Shown here: piece by piece, positions 25,123-33,747 of the stretch
How positions within the stretch are numbered: the stretch's first letter is position 1
How the letters are laid out: the number at the start of each line of letters is the position of its first letter
Assembly: GCA_003818495.1 (NCBI GenBank)
Contig: RPRK01000022.1
Location: 1-40,455, forward strand
Length of the DNA: 40,455 nucleotides
Direction of reading: 5' to 3'
From: Burkholderiales bacterium
GTDB lineage: Bacteria; Pseudomonadota; Gammaproteobacteria; Burkholderiales; Burkholderiaceae_E
Program-made: the position numbers and the translations under genes
Notes under the pieces: model-generated
What the model was told of the DNA's origin: nothing
The model's input: the letters and a program-made list of their open reading frames with translations, nothing else
Database searches by the model: none

Positions 25123-25183
25123 CCGAGACGCCGCCGCGCGCTGCACCCCTGCACCCCTGCGGCGCTCCATCCTGTCGTCTCGG
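25123..25183. terminator. Nested inverted repeats between convergent methyltransferase and cfa genes
   Basis: Outer arms CCGAGACG (25123-25130) and CGTCTCGG (25176-25183) are exact 8-bp inverted copies. Inner arms CGCCGC (25132-25137) and GCGGCG (25159-25164) add a second stem. The loop contains the 8-bp direct repeat TGCACCCC twice. This is a likely bidirectional transcription barrier in a 79-bp gap between two 3' ends. Confidence 0.55.
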
Positions 25184-25188
25184 AAGGG

Positions 25189-26424
25189 CTAGCGCTCCGC
25201 TGGCCCGTGCGCGCGGCGCGGCCCGTACATGTAGTCGCGCGTCAGCGGCAGGGGACTCGCGCCGTCGTCGCTCCGGATCGCGAGCAGCTGGTGGACGTTG
25301 ATCCACCCGCGTGCGAAGGCATGCGCGCAGCCGGCCAGGTAGACCCGCCAGATCCGCGCGCGCTGCGCGCCGGCCAGCGCCTCGAACGCCTCGATGTCGC
25401 GTTCGAACGCATCGGACCAGTGGCCGAGCGTCAGGGCGTAGTGGCGCCGCAGCGACTCGGCATCGACGAGCTCCAGGCCGGCGGCCGACAGTTCGCGGAT
25501 CGCCAGCGACACGTGCGGCACCTCGCCGTCCGGGAAGACGTAGCGTTCGATGAAGTCGCCCGCGCCCAGCCCGACCGAGCGACTGTCGGGGTCGCTCGAG
25601 GTGATGCCGTGGTTCAGCGCCACACCGCCGGGCTTGAGCAGCCGGTGCACGGTCGAGAAGTACGGGCCGAGATGCTTCAGTCCGACGTGCTCGAACATGC
25701 CGATCGACGCGATGCGGTCGAACACGCGCTCGCCCGGCACGTCGCGGTAGTCCTGCAGCCGGATCTCGATGCGGTCGGCGAGTCCCGCCTCGCGGACGCG
25801 CTCGGAGGCGAGTTCGAGCTGGTTCCGCGAGAGCGTGATGCCGAGCACGCTGACCCCGTAGTGCGCCGCCGCGTGGAGCGCCATCGCCCCCCAGCCGCAG
25901 CCGATGTCGAGCAGCGTCTGCCCGGGTTCGAGCGCGAGCTTGCGGCAGACATGGTCGAGCTTCGCGATCTGCGCCGATGCGAGGTCGCGATCGGGCCGGT
26001 CGAAGTACGCGCACGAGTAGACCATCCGCGGGTCGAGGAAGCGCGCGTAGAACGCGTTGGACACGTCGTAGTGGTACTCGATCGCGGCCCGGTCCGAGCG
26101 GCGGGTGTGACGTGCCATCCAGTCGACGGGATGGCGACCGCGGCCACGGTGATCGTCGGCGTCGCGTGCGAGCGCCGCCGCGATCTCGACGATGTCGGTG
26201 ATGCGCCCGTCGACGTCGATGTGACCCTCGACATAGCCTTCGCCGAGCGCATCGAGCGTGGGCTTGAGCAGGTACCGTGCCGCGCGGCTGGACTTCAGTC
26301 GGATGGCGACCTTGCGGCCTGCGCCGAGCGGGACTTCCGTGCCGTCCCAGAGCGCGACCGTGACCGGCAGCGGGCTGCGTGCACGCAGCGAGGTGAGGTA
26401 TCTGACGACCTGTGTCTCGAGCAT
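25189..26424 (-). CDS. Cyclopropane-fatty-acyl-phospholipid synthase family protein
   Basis: SAM-dependent enzyme of 411 residues that would add a methylene to unsaturated acyl chains of membrane phospholipids. The CFA-type N-terminal domain is followed by YHYDVSNAFYARFLD, SCAYF, SAM motif LDIGCGWGAMALHAA, GITLSRNQLELA, SIGMFEHVG and a C-terminal GDFIERYVFPDGE. These fit the Cfa/mycolic acid cyclopropane synthase family throughout. The ATG at 26424 gives the expected N-terminus; upstream sequence is the intergenic region with rnhA. It is convergent with the methyltransferase and divergent from rnhA. In E. coli this position (between yafS and rnhA) is empty. Confidence 0.9.
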   Translation of the reverse strand: MLETQVVRYLTSLRARSPLPVTVALWDGTEVPLGAGRKVAIRLKSSRAARYLLKPTLDALGEGYVEGHIDVDGRITDIVEIAAALARDADDHRGRGRHPVDWMARHTRRSDRAAIEYHYDVSNAFYARFLDPRMVYSCAYFDRPDRDLASAQIAKLDHVCRKLALEPGQTLLDIGCGWGAMALHAAAHYGVSVLGITLSRNQLELASERVREAGLADRIEIRLQDYRDVPGERVFDRIASIGMFEHVGLKHLGPYFSTVHRLLKPGGVALNHGITSSDPDSRSVGLGAGDFIERYVFPDGEVPHVSLAIRELSAAGLELVDAESLRRHYALTLGHWSDAFERDIEAFEALAGAQRARIWRVYLAGCAHAFARGWINVHQLLAIRSDDGASPLPLTRDYMYGPRRAHGPAER

Positions 26425-26550
26425 GGCGGCCCCCGCGGGTGGAGGTGTGCCGTCCGATTACAATGCACGCCGCCCGCCCGGGCAAGACCCGTCCGGATCG
26501 GTCGGCTTCCTCCGGGTGGGCTCGCCAACCGCCTGATCACCGAGAGCCCG

Positions 26551-27024
26551 ATGCCCGCCGTGCCTGCCGCTTCCGATCCGTCCCGCTGGGTCGCCTACAC
26601 CGACGGTGCCTGCGCGCCCAGCAATCCCGGGCCCGCCGCCTGGGGCGCGGTGATCCTCGGCCCCGAGGGGCGCGACGCCGAGCATGCGAAGGGGTTCATC
26701 GGGCACGGCACCAATCAGATCGCCGAGATCGTGGCCGCCATCGAAGGCCTCGCACGGGTCCCCGAAGGGGCCTCGGTGGAACTGGTGTCGGACAGCCAGT
26801 ACGTCCTCAAGGGGCTCAGCGAATGGCGCGCCGGCTGGGAGCGCCGCAACTGGCGCAACTCCAAGAACGAGCCGGTCGCCAACCAGGACCTCTGGCGACG
26901 CCTGTTCGCGGTCGCCGACGTCCGTCGGGTCAGTGTCCGCTGGGTGCGCGGCCACAACGGCGACACCCTCAACGAGCTGGCCGATCGGCTGGCCAACGAA
27001 GCCCTGCGCGAGGCGCGACGCTGA
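26551..27024 (+). CDS. rnhA: Ribonuclease HI
   Basis: Degrades the RNA strand of RNA-DNA hybrids; acts in R-loop and primer removal. It has 157 residues, the usual size. The catalytic carboxylates are Asp18 (YTDGAC), Glu59 (QIAEIVAAIEGL), Asp81 (LVSDSQYV) and the Asp of NELADRLAN, with the flexible-loop His in VRGHNGDT. The basic protrusion GWERRNWRNSKNEPVAN is intact. The ATG at 26551 starts about nine residues before the core strand. TACAAT at 26459-26464 is a plausible -10 about 87 bp upstream. Confidence 0.95.
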   Translation: MPAVPAASDPSRWVAYTDGACAPSNPGPAAWGAVILGPEGRDAEHAKGFIGHGTNQIAEIVAAIEGLARVPEGASVELVSDSQYVLKGLSEWRAGWERRNWRNSKNEPVANQDLWRRLFAVADVRRVSVRWVRGHNGDTLNELADRLANEALREARR

Positions 27025-27112
27025 CCCTGCGGGCGATCGCAGCGGGCGGCGGATCGGGGCTCGCGGCCGCGATGCCAGCAGCGCTCCCGTGCGTCGCGTT
27101 CCCGCGCGTCGC

Positions 27113-28291
27113 TCAGCGGGTCGCCAGGAATCGGGCCAGCCGGTCGACCCCGTCCTGCAGCGTCGCCGCCGGCCGGGCGACGCACCAGCGCAGGTAGCCT
27201 TCGCCGCCGTCGCCGAACGCCACGCCCGGCGCCAGTCCGAGCCGTGCCTCGCGGACCAGCGCCTTGGCCAGTTCCAGGCTGTCCGGCTCGCCGTCGACGC
27301 GCAGCAGCACGTACATCGCGCCGTCCGGCGTCACCGGGTGCACGCGGGGGACCTGCGCCAGCGCGCCGGTCAGCGTCGCGGCGCCCTCCCGCACGTAGGC
27401 CTGGAAGGCCCGGGCCGCCGGCTCGCCGTCCTGCACTGCGGCGAGGCCGGCGCGCTGCACGAAGCCCGGCGCGCACGAGGTGTTGAACTCCACCAGCTTC
27501 TCGACGTCCGGAGCCAGTGCCGCGGGCAGCACCAGCCAGCCCAGCCGCCAGCCCGTCATCTGCCAGGTCTTGGAGAAGGTGTTGGCGACGACCAGCCGCT
27601 CCTCGGGGTCGGCGCCGTCGAGGAACGAGGGCGCGCAGTCCGAGCCGTCGAAGACGAGACGCTCGTAGGCCTCGTCCGACAGGATCCAGATGCCGTGGCG
27701 CCGGCAGTGCGCCCGGACCGAGCGCATGGCATCGGCCGGCATCACCCATCCGGTCGGGTTGCCCGGCGAGTTGACCATCAGCATCCGGGTGTCCGGCGTC
27801 AGCGCGGCGAGCAGCCGATCGACGTCGAGCGTCCACCGTCCGCGCGGGTCGATCGTCAGGGCCACCGTCTCGACGCGCGCGCCGAGCACGCCGGCGATCG
27901 CCGTGAGGTTCGGCCACAGCGGGACGACGGCCACCACCCGGTCGCCGGGGGACACCAGGGCCTGGGCGGCGAGCATCAGCGCGGTCACGCCGGAGCTGGT
28001 GACGGCGACGCGGTCGGCGCCGATCGCCGGGCCCGAACCGGCGTGCAGACGGCTGGCATAGCCTGCGATCGCGTCGCGCAGGTCGGGCAGGCCGAGGTTG
28101 GGCAGGTAGAAGGTCTCCCCGGCATCGAGGGCCCGCTTGCCGGCGTCGACGATGAACGACGGCGTCGGCCGGTCGGGCTCCCCGAACCAGAACGCCAGCA
28201 CGTCCGGCGCGCCCATGGCCGCGTTGGCGACCTCTCGGATCCGAGAGGCGGCGAGGGCGCGGACCGGGTCGCGGGCAACGGCTGGGTGCAT
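27113..28291 (-). CDS. PLP-dependent aminotransferase, class I/II
   Basis: Cytosolic fold-type I aminotransferase of 392 residues. Visible motifs are PNLGLPDLRDAIA, VTSSGVTALMLAAQ (PLP phosphate region), NSPGNPTGWVM, SDEAYERLVFDG (Asp to the pyridine nitrogen), NTFSKTWQMTGWRLGW (PLP-lysine in SKTWQMTGWR) and the C-terminal LRWCVARP arginine for the substrate carboxylate. The exact amino donor cannot be read from sequence. The ATG at 28291 is supported by the conserved N-terminus; TACACT about 40 bp upstream on the minus strand is a possible -10. The gene sits between rnhA and the RND genes and is divergent from the latter. Confidence 0.88.
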   Translation of the reverse strand: MHPAVARDPVRALAASRIREVANAAMGAPDVLAFWFGEPDRPTPSFIVDAGKRALDAGETFYLPNLGLPDLRDAIAGYASRLHAGSGPAIGADRVAVTSSGVTALMLAAQALVSPGDRVVAVVPLWPNLTAIAGVLGARVETVALTIDPRGRWTLDVDRLLAALTPDTRMLMVNSPGNPTGWVMPADAMRSVRAHCRRHGIWILSDEAYERLVFDGSDCAPSFLDGADPEERLVVANTFSKTWQMTGWRLGWLVLPAALAPDVEKLVEFNTSCAPGFVQRAGLAAVQDGEPAARAFQAYVREGAATLTGALAQVPRVHPVTPDGAMYVLLRVDGEPDSLELAKALVREARLGLAPGVAFGDGGEGYLRWCVARPAATLQDGVDRLARFLATR

Positions 28292-28375
28292 GGGGGCTCG
28301 CTGTGGAGAAGTGCCGGGAGAACCCTAAAGTGTAACGTCCGGTCTCGTGGAACCCGCGTGGGGTCGTGCTATGTT

Positions 28376-28390
28376 GGAGCGATTCGCTCC
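28376..28390. promoter_or_regulatory. 15-bp palindrome just before the RND adaptor start
   Basis: GGAGCG-ATT-CGCTCC is an exact dyad ending nine bases before the ATG at 28400. TATGTT (28370-28375) directly abuts it and could be a -10 element. It could be an operator for an efflux regulator, or a leader hairpin that occludes the ribosome site. No regulator gene lies next to it. Confidence 0.4.
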
Positions 28391-28399
28391 GGACTCCTC

Positions 28400-29815
28400 A
28401 TGAACGTCAAGTTGATCTACACCGTGGTCGCCGCCGCAGGGCTCGGCGGACTGGGGTGGTACGCCTACACGTCCCAGAAGAATCCGGCCGCGACGGGCTT
28501 CGAGGTGAAGGGGGGCCCGACGGGCGACACGAAGACCGCGGGCGGCGGCAAGGCCGGCGACGGAAAGGGTGCCGACGCCAAGTCCGGCGATGCCAAGGGT
28601 CCGCCCGCCGCAGGGGGCCCGGGCGGCCCCCGTGGCCCGGTCGGCGTCGAGGTCGCGAAGGTCGACCGCCGTCCGGTCGCCGACGAGGTGGTCGCGGTCG
28701 GCTCCCTGCGCGCCAACGAGACGGTCGCGCTGCGCTCCGAGGTGGCCGGCCGCATCCAGCGGGTCGGCTTCACCGACGGCGCGCGCGTGCAGCGCGGCGC
28801 CACGCTCATCGCGCTCGACGCATCGGTCACGGCCGCCGAGGCCGAGCAGTCGCGCGCCGAACTGGCGCTGGCCCGGGCCAACTTCGAGCGCACTTCCGAA
28901 CTCGCGCAGCGCAACTTCGTGTCGGCGAGCGCCAAGGACCAGGCCGCGGCGAACCTGAAGATCCAGGAGGCGAAGCTCAAGCTCGCCGAGGCCAGGCTGG
29001 CCAAGTCCGAGATCCGGGCGCCGTTCTCCGGCGTCATGGGGCTGCGCAACGTCAGCCCCGGCGACTACGTCAAGGACGGCGCCGACCTCGCCGTCATCGA
29101 GGACATCGCGACGATGAAGGTCGACCTGCGCATGCCCGAGCGCTACCTCGGCAGCGTGCGGGTCGGGCAGGTGGCCCAGCTGTCCTTCGATTCGATGCCG
29201 GGCAAGACCTTCAACGCGACGATCGCCGCGATCGATGCCCAGATCGACGCCAACGGTCGCTCGCTGCTGGCCCGCGGCAAGCTCGCGAACCCCGACGGCG
29301 CGCTGCGCTCGGGCATGTTCGCCCGCGCCCGCGTGGTGCTGCGGGCGAACGCCGAGGCCCTGACCATCCCGGAGGAGGCCATCTTCTCCCAGGGCGTCGA
29401 CACCTTCGTCTGGAAGGTCGAGGCCGGCAAGGTCGTACGGCGCAAGATCGAGGTCGGGCTGCGCCGCGATGCCCGCGCCGAGGTGCTGGCGGGGCTCGCG
29501 TTCGACGATCTCGTGGTCACCGCCGGCCAGCTCCGGCTGCAGCGCGACGGCCAGGAAGTCCGTGTCATCGACCCGAACCGCCGGCCCGCGGGCGCGCCCG
29601 GCGCCCCGGGTGCCCCGGGCGGGGGGGCCGGTCCCGGCGGACCGGGCTCGGTCAATGCGCCCAAGGGCGACGCCCCGGCGGCCGGCGCCCCGGCCAAGGG
29701 CGAGCCGCCCCCGACGGGTGCCGCATCGCCGACGGGTCCGGCCGCCGCCGGCGTCTCGGTCGCCGCCCACTCGCCCGCCGCGCCGGGCGCACCCGCCCCC
29801 GCGGCGGCGAAGTAA
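28400..29815 (+). CDS. RND efflux periplasmic adaptor (membrane fusion protein)
   Basis: Adaptor of 471 residues linking the inner-membrane RND pump to an outer-membrane channel. It has an N-terminal membrane anchor (IYTVVAAAGLGGLGWYAY), a Gly/Lys/Asp-rich spacer, then the MFP domains: barrel-sandwich half VALRSEVAGRIQRVGFTDGA, an alpha-hairpin (AEAEQSRAELALARANFERT region), the second half IRAPFSGVMGLRNVSPGDYV, and beta-barrel MKVDLRMPERYLGSVRVG. The last 75 residues or so are a Pro/Ala/Gly-rich tail. No lipobox is seen. The substrate is unknown, and no TolC-type gene is in the window. The RND pump begins 27 bp downstream with a strong ribosome site. Confidence 0.93.
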   Translation: MNVKLIYTVVAAAGLGGLGWYAYTSQKNPAATGFEVKGGPTGDTKTAGGGKAGDGKGADAKSGDAKGPPAAGGPGGPRGPVGVEVAKVDRRPVADEVVAVGSLRANETVALRSEVAGRIQRVGFTDGARVQRGATLIALDASVTAAEAEQSRAELALARANFERTSELAQRNFVSASAKDQAAANLKIQEAKLKLAEARLAKSEIRAPFSGVMGLRNVSPGDYVKDGADLAVIEDIATMKVDLRMPERYLGSVRVGQVAQLSFDSMPGKTFNATIAAIDAQIDANGRSLLARGKLANPDGALRSGMFARARVVLRANAEALTIPEEAIFSQGVDTFVWKVEAGKVVRRKIEVGLRRDARAEVLAGLAFDDLVVTAGQLRLQRDGQEVRVIDPNRRPAGAPGAPGAPGGGAGPGGPGSVNAPKGDAPAAGAPAKGEPPPTGAASPTGPAAAGVSVAAHSPAAPGAPAPAAAK

Positions 29816-29842
29816 GCCACCCGGTTCCGCAGGAGGCTCGGC

Positions 29843-32800
29843 ATGGTCCTGTCCGACATCTGCATCCGTCGCCCTGTCTTCGCGACGGTGCTCTCCCTGG
29901 TCCTGATGCTGCTGGGCGTGGTGAGCTATCAGCGGCTCGCGGTCCGGGAGTATCCGAAGATCGACCTGCCGGTGGTCAACGTCGAGACCCGCTATCCCGG
30001 CGCCTCTGCGGAGATCATCGAGTCGCAGGTCACCAAGCCGCTCGAGGACTCGATCGCCGGGATCGAAGGCGTCGACGTGCTGACCTCGATCTCGCGGCCC
30101 GAGCAGAGCCAGATCACGGTGCGCTTCCGCCTCGAGCGCGACGCCGACTCGGCCGCCGCCGATGTCCGCGACCGCGTCGCGCGGGTCCGCCAGCGGCTGC
30201 CGCAGGACGTCGACGAACCGGTGATCGCGAAGGTCGAGGCCGACGCGAATCCCGTCATCTGGATGGCGTTCTCCAGCGAGACGATGAGTCCGCTCGAGGT
30301 GTCGGACTACGTCAACCGCAACGTCAAGCCGCGGGTGCAGACGCTCCCCGGCGCCGCCGACGTCCGGATCTTCGGCGAGCGGGCCTACTCGATGCGCATC
30401 TGGCTCGACCCGGACCGGCTGGCGGCCTATCGCCTGACGCCCCAGGACGTCGAGGACGCGCTGCGCCGCCAGAACGTCGAGATTCCGTCGGGTCGCATCG
30501 AGAGCACGCAGCGCGAATTCACCGTGGTGTCGCAGACGGACCTGCAGCGCGCCGAGCAGTTCGAGCAGGTGGTCGTCAAGACCGTCAACAACTACCCGGT
30601 CCGCATCCGCGACATCGCACGGGTCGGCATCGCGCCCCGGGCGGAGCGCTCGATCGTCCGACTGAACGGGCGCAACGCGGTCTCGGCCGGCGTCATCAAG
30701 CAGGCGACCGCCAATCCGCTCGTGCTGGCCGAGGCGCTCCGCGCGGAGTTGCCCAACATCCGGCGCGACCTGCCGCCGGGCTTGTCCATCCAGATCGCCA
30801 ACGACAATACCGTCTTCATCGATCGCGCGATCAAGTCGGTGTACCTGACCATCGCCGAGGCGGTGGTGCTGGTGGCGCTCGTCATCTTCGTGTTCCTGCA
30901 CTCCCTGCGCGCCAGCGTCATCCCGCTGGTGACGATCCCGGTCGCGCTGGTCACCACCTTCGCGCTGATGCTGGCCGCCGGCTTCTCGATCAACACGCTG
31001 ACGCTGCTGGCGCTGGTGCTCGCCATCGGCCTGGTGGTCGACGACGCCATCGTCGTGCTCGAGAACATCTATCGCCACATCGAGAACGGGATGTCGCCGA
31101 TGGCGGCGGCATTCCGCGGGACGAAGGAAGTGGGCTTCGCGGTCGTCGCGATGACGCTGACGCTCGCAGCCGTGTACGCGCCGGTCGCCTTCACGCCCGG
31201 TCGCATCGGCCGGCTCTTCGTCGAGTTCGCGCTGACCCTGGCCGGCGCCGTGATCGTCTCGGGCTTCGTCGCGCTCACGCTGTCGCCGATGATGTGCAGC
31301 CGGCTGCTCAAGCCGCACGGCAAGCGCACCTTCATCGGCACCGCCATCGAGGCGACGCTCAACGGCATGACGCGCGGCTACGCGGCGGTGCTGCGCTTCA
31401 CGCTGCGCAACCGGTGGCTGGTCCTGATCGCCTACGTCGCGGTCGCCTATGCGTGCTACGTGCTGTGGATCGGGATCAAGAAGGAACTGTCTCCCGTCGA
31501 GGACCGCGGCACCATCGTCTCGATCATCAACGGGCCCGACGGCGCCTCGATCGGCTACACCGAGCGCTACGGCCGGCAGCTCGAGTCGATCGCCGCCGGG
31601 ATTCCCGAAATCGACCGCGCCTTCCTGATCGCGGGCAGCCCGACCGTCGCGCAGGGCATCGCGTTCTGGCGGCTGACCGACTGGGACAACCGCACCCGCA
31701 CCGTCCAGGACATCGTCAAGGAGTTGCAGCCCAAGCTGCTCGCGATCCCGGGCGTGCTCGCCTTCGCCGTGGCACCGCCGTCGCTCGGCCAGTCGCCGCG
31801 GGAGCGCCCGATCAACTTCGTGGTGCTCACCTCCGACCCGTACGACACGCTGCAGCGCACGATGCAGCCGCTGCTGCGCGACCTGCAGACCTGGAGGGGA
31901 CTGCAGGGCGTCGACAGCGACCTGCGGCTCAACAAGCCCGAGGTGCGCCTGACCATCGACCGTGACCGGGCGGCCGACGCCGGCGTGTCGGTCGACGCGA
32001 TCGGCCGTGCGATCGAGACCATGCTCGGCGGTCGGCAGGTCACGCGGTTCAAGCGCGACGGCGAGCAGTACGACGTCGTCGTGCAGCTCGATCCGACGGC
32101 CCGCACCTCGCCGCAGGACATCGCGGCGATCTTCGTGCGCGGGCGCAACGAGACGATGGTGCCGCTCTCGAGCCTCGTCGGCTGGAAGGAGTCGGTCAGC
32201 CCGCGCGAGCTCAACCACTTCGGTCAGCGCCGTGCGGTCACCATCACCGCCAACCTCGCGCCCGGCACCTCGCTCGGCGAGGCGGTCGACTACCTCGAGT
32301 CGGCGGCCCGCAAGCACCTGCCCGCGGGCTACGCGATCGACTACAACGGCCAGACGCGGGAGTTCAAGCAGTCGTCGTCGGAACTGTTCCTGACCTTCGC
32401 GCTGGCGCTGGGCTTCATCTACCTGGTGCTCGCCGCGCAGTTCGAGAGCTTCGTCGATCCCTTCGTGATCATGCTCACGGTGCCGCTGGCGATGACGGGC
32501 GCGCTGGCGCTGCTGCAGTGGAGCGGCGGCACGCTCAACGTCTACAGCCAGATCGGTCTCATCACGCTGGTCGGCCTGATCACCAAGCACGGCATCCTGA
32601 TCGTCGAGTTCGCCAACCAGCTGCGCGAGGAGGGCCGGGCGCTCAAGGAAGCCGTCATCGAGGCGGCGGCCCTGCGGCTGCGCCCGATCCTGATGACCAC
32701 CGGAGCGATGGTGCTGGGCGCGGTGCCGCTGGCGCTGGCCACCGGAGCCGGATCCGAGAGTCGGATCCAGATCGGCATGGTGATCGTCGGCGGCATGACG

Positions 32801-33004
32801 CTCGGCACGGTCCTCACGCTGTTCGTCGTGCCGACCTTCTACACGCTGCTGACCCGCGGCAAGAAGTTCGGCGGCGCGCAGGCCGCCGCGGCGCAGGCCG
32901 AGGCCGACGCCGCGCCGCCCGCGCCGCACGGCGACGTGGCGCCCGGACACGGCGCGGCCGCCACGATCGCCGGCGAGCGGCCGTCACCGGCGGCGGGTTC
33001 CTGA
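29843..33004 (+). CDS. RND multidrug efflux transporter, HAE-1 type inner-membrane pump
   Basis: Proton-driven pump of 1053 residues, standard for the AcrB/MexB-type family. It opens with the conserved SDICIRRPVFATVLSLVLML and has the 12-helix, two-large-loop layout. The proton-relay Asp pair is in TM4 (GLVVDDAIVVLENIYRH), and TM10-11 carry GLITKHGILIVEFANQLR. The periplasmic pattern YPGASAEIIESQVTKPLE is typical. The last 45 residues are an Ala/Pro/Gly-rich tail. AGGAGG at 29831-29836 sits six bases before the ATG. Its TGA overlaps the dnaQ ATG (TGATG at 33002-33006), so a drug pump and the proofreading exonuclease are translationally linked. Confidence 0.95.
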   Translation: MVLSDICIRRPVFATVLSLVLMLLGVVSYQRLAVREYPKIDLPVVNVETRYPGASAEIIESQVTKPLEDSIAGIEGVDVLTSISRPEQSQITVRFRLERDADSAAADVRDRVARVRQRLPQDVDEPVIAKVEADANPVIWMAFSSETMSPLEVSDYVNRNVKPRVQTLPGAADVRIFGERAYSMRIWLDPDRLAAYRLTPQDVEDALRRQNVEIPSGRIESTQREFTVVSQTDLQRAEQFEQVVVKTVNNYPVRIRDIARVGIAPRAERSIVRLNGRNAVSAGVIKQATANPLVLAEALRAELPNIRRDLPPGLSIQIANDNTVFIDRAIKSVYLTIAEAVVLVALVIFVFLHSLRASVIPLVTIPVALVTTFALMLAAGFSINTLTLLALVLAIGLVVDDAIVVLENIYRHIENGMSPMAAAFRGTKEVGFAVVAMTLTLAAVYAPVAFTPGRIGRLFVEFALTLAGAVIVSGFVALTLSPMMCSRLLKPHGKRTFIGTAIEATLNGMTRGYAAVLRFTLRNRWLVLIAYVAVAYACYVLWIGIKKELSPVEDRGTIVSIINGPDGASIGYTERYGRQLESIAAGIPEIDRAFLIAGSPTVAQGIAFWRLTDWDNRTRTVQDIVKELQPKLLAIPGVLAFAVAPPSLGQSPRERPINFVVLTSDPYDTLQRTMQPLLRDLQTWRGLQGVDSDLRLNKPEVRLTIDRDRAADAGVSVDAIGRAIETMLGGRQVTRFKRDGEQYDVVVQLDPTARTSPQDIAAIFVRGRNETMVPLSSLVGWKESVSPRELNHFGQRRAVTITANLAPGTSLGEAVDYLESAARKHLPAGYAIDYNGQTREFKQSSSELFLTFALALGFIYLVLAAQFESFVDPFVIMLTVPLAMTGALALLQWSGGTLNVYSQIGLITLVGLITKHGILIVEFANQLREEGRALKEAVIEAAALRLRPILMTTGAMVLGAVPLALATGAGSESRIQIGMVIVGGMTLGTVLTLFVVPTFYTLLTRGKKFGGAQAAAAQAEADAAPPAPHGDVAPGHGAAATIAGERPSPAAGS

Positions 33005-33717
33005 TGCGCCAGGTCGTCCTCGACACCGAGACCACGGGGCTGTCCGCGTCGGAAGGGCACCGCATCATCGAGATCGGCTGCCTGGAGATCGTCAACCGGC
33101 GGCTGACCGGACGCACGCTGCACCTGTACCTGAACCCCGAGCGCGAGATCGACGAGGCCGCGACCGAGGTGCACGGCATGACCTGGGACGACCTGCGCGA
33201 CAAGCCGCGCTTCGCCGAGGTCGCCGAACGGGTGCTCGCGTTCTGCGAGGGGGCCGAGGTGCTGATCCACAACGCGGCGTTCGACCTGTCCTTCCTCGAC
33301 GCCGAGCTCGGCCGGGTCGATCTCGGCCGCTTCCGGGACCGCTGCGCCAGCGTGCTCGACACGCTGCTGATGGCGCGCGAGCTGCACCCGGGCAAGCGCA
33401 ACTCGCTCGACGCCCTCTGCGATCGCTACGGCGTGTCGAATGCGCACCGCACGCTGCACGGCGCGTTGCTCGACTCCGAGCTGCTGGCCGAGGTCTACCT
33501 GGCGATGACGCGGGGGCAGGACAGCTTCGAGATCGCGCTCGACGCGGGCACGCAGGACGGGCAGGGGGCCGACGCCGTGGAGTGGCCTCCGCGCGGGCTG
33601 CGCGTGCTGCCCGCATCGGCCGCGGAAGCCGGCGCGCACGAGGCGGCGCTCGCCGTGATCGCCAAGGAGCGCAAGGGCACCTCGATCTGGGCCTCGGAGC
33701 CCGCGCAGAGCGCCTGA
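33004..33717 (+). CDS. dnaQ: DNA polymerase III epsilon subunit (3'-5' proofreading exonuclease)
   Basis: Proofreading subunit of 237 residues. Exo I is VLDTETTGL with Asp7 and Glu9; Exo II contains LIHNAAFDLSFLDAEL; Exo III is HGALLDSELLAEVYL, giving the His and Asp of the DEDDh class. The C-terminal tail after about 185, which binds the polymerase subunit, ends in KGTSIWASEPAQSA. The ATG overlaps the RND pump stop by one base. In many proteobacteria dnaQ is adjacent to rnhA; here they are 6 kb apart. Confidence 0.94.
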   Translation: MRQVVLDTETTGLSASEGHRIIEIGCLEIVNRRLTGRTLHLYLNPEREIDEAATEVHGMTWDDLRDKPRFAEVAERVLAFCEGAEVLIHNAAFDLSFLDAELGRVDLGRFRDRCASVLDTLLMARELHPGKRNSLDALCDRYGVSNAHRTLHGALLDSELLAEVYLAMTRGQDSFEIALDAGTQDGQGADAVEWPPRGLRVLPASAAEAGAHEAALAVIAKERKGTSIWASEPAQSA

Positions 33718-33718
33718 G

Positions 33719-33746
33719 CCGAGTCGGCCCGCATGCGCGGGCTCGG
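33719..33746. terminator. Candidate bidirectional terminator, dnaQ / S41 peptidase
   Basis: CCCGC (33728-33732) and GCGGG (33737-33741) pair around ATGC; the stem extends by CCGAG (33719-33723) with CTCGG (33742-33746) across a four-base bulge. It fills the 30-bp gap between two 3' ends. No T-tract follows. Confidence 0.5.
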
Positions 33747-33747
33747 G

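Noticed and set aside
27015-27123. Inverted similarity between the ends of rnhA and the aminotransferase (GCGAC-GCTGA versus TCAGC-GG-GTCGC)
   Set aside because: Arms are almost 90 bp apart, need a two-base bulge, and largely reflect TGA stops with GC-rich codons; not convincing as a hairpin.
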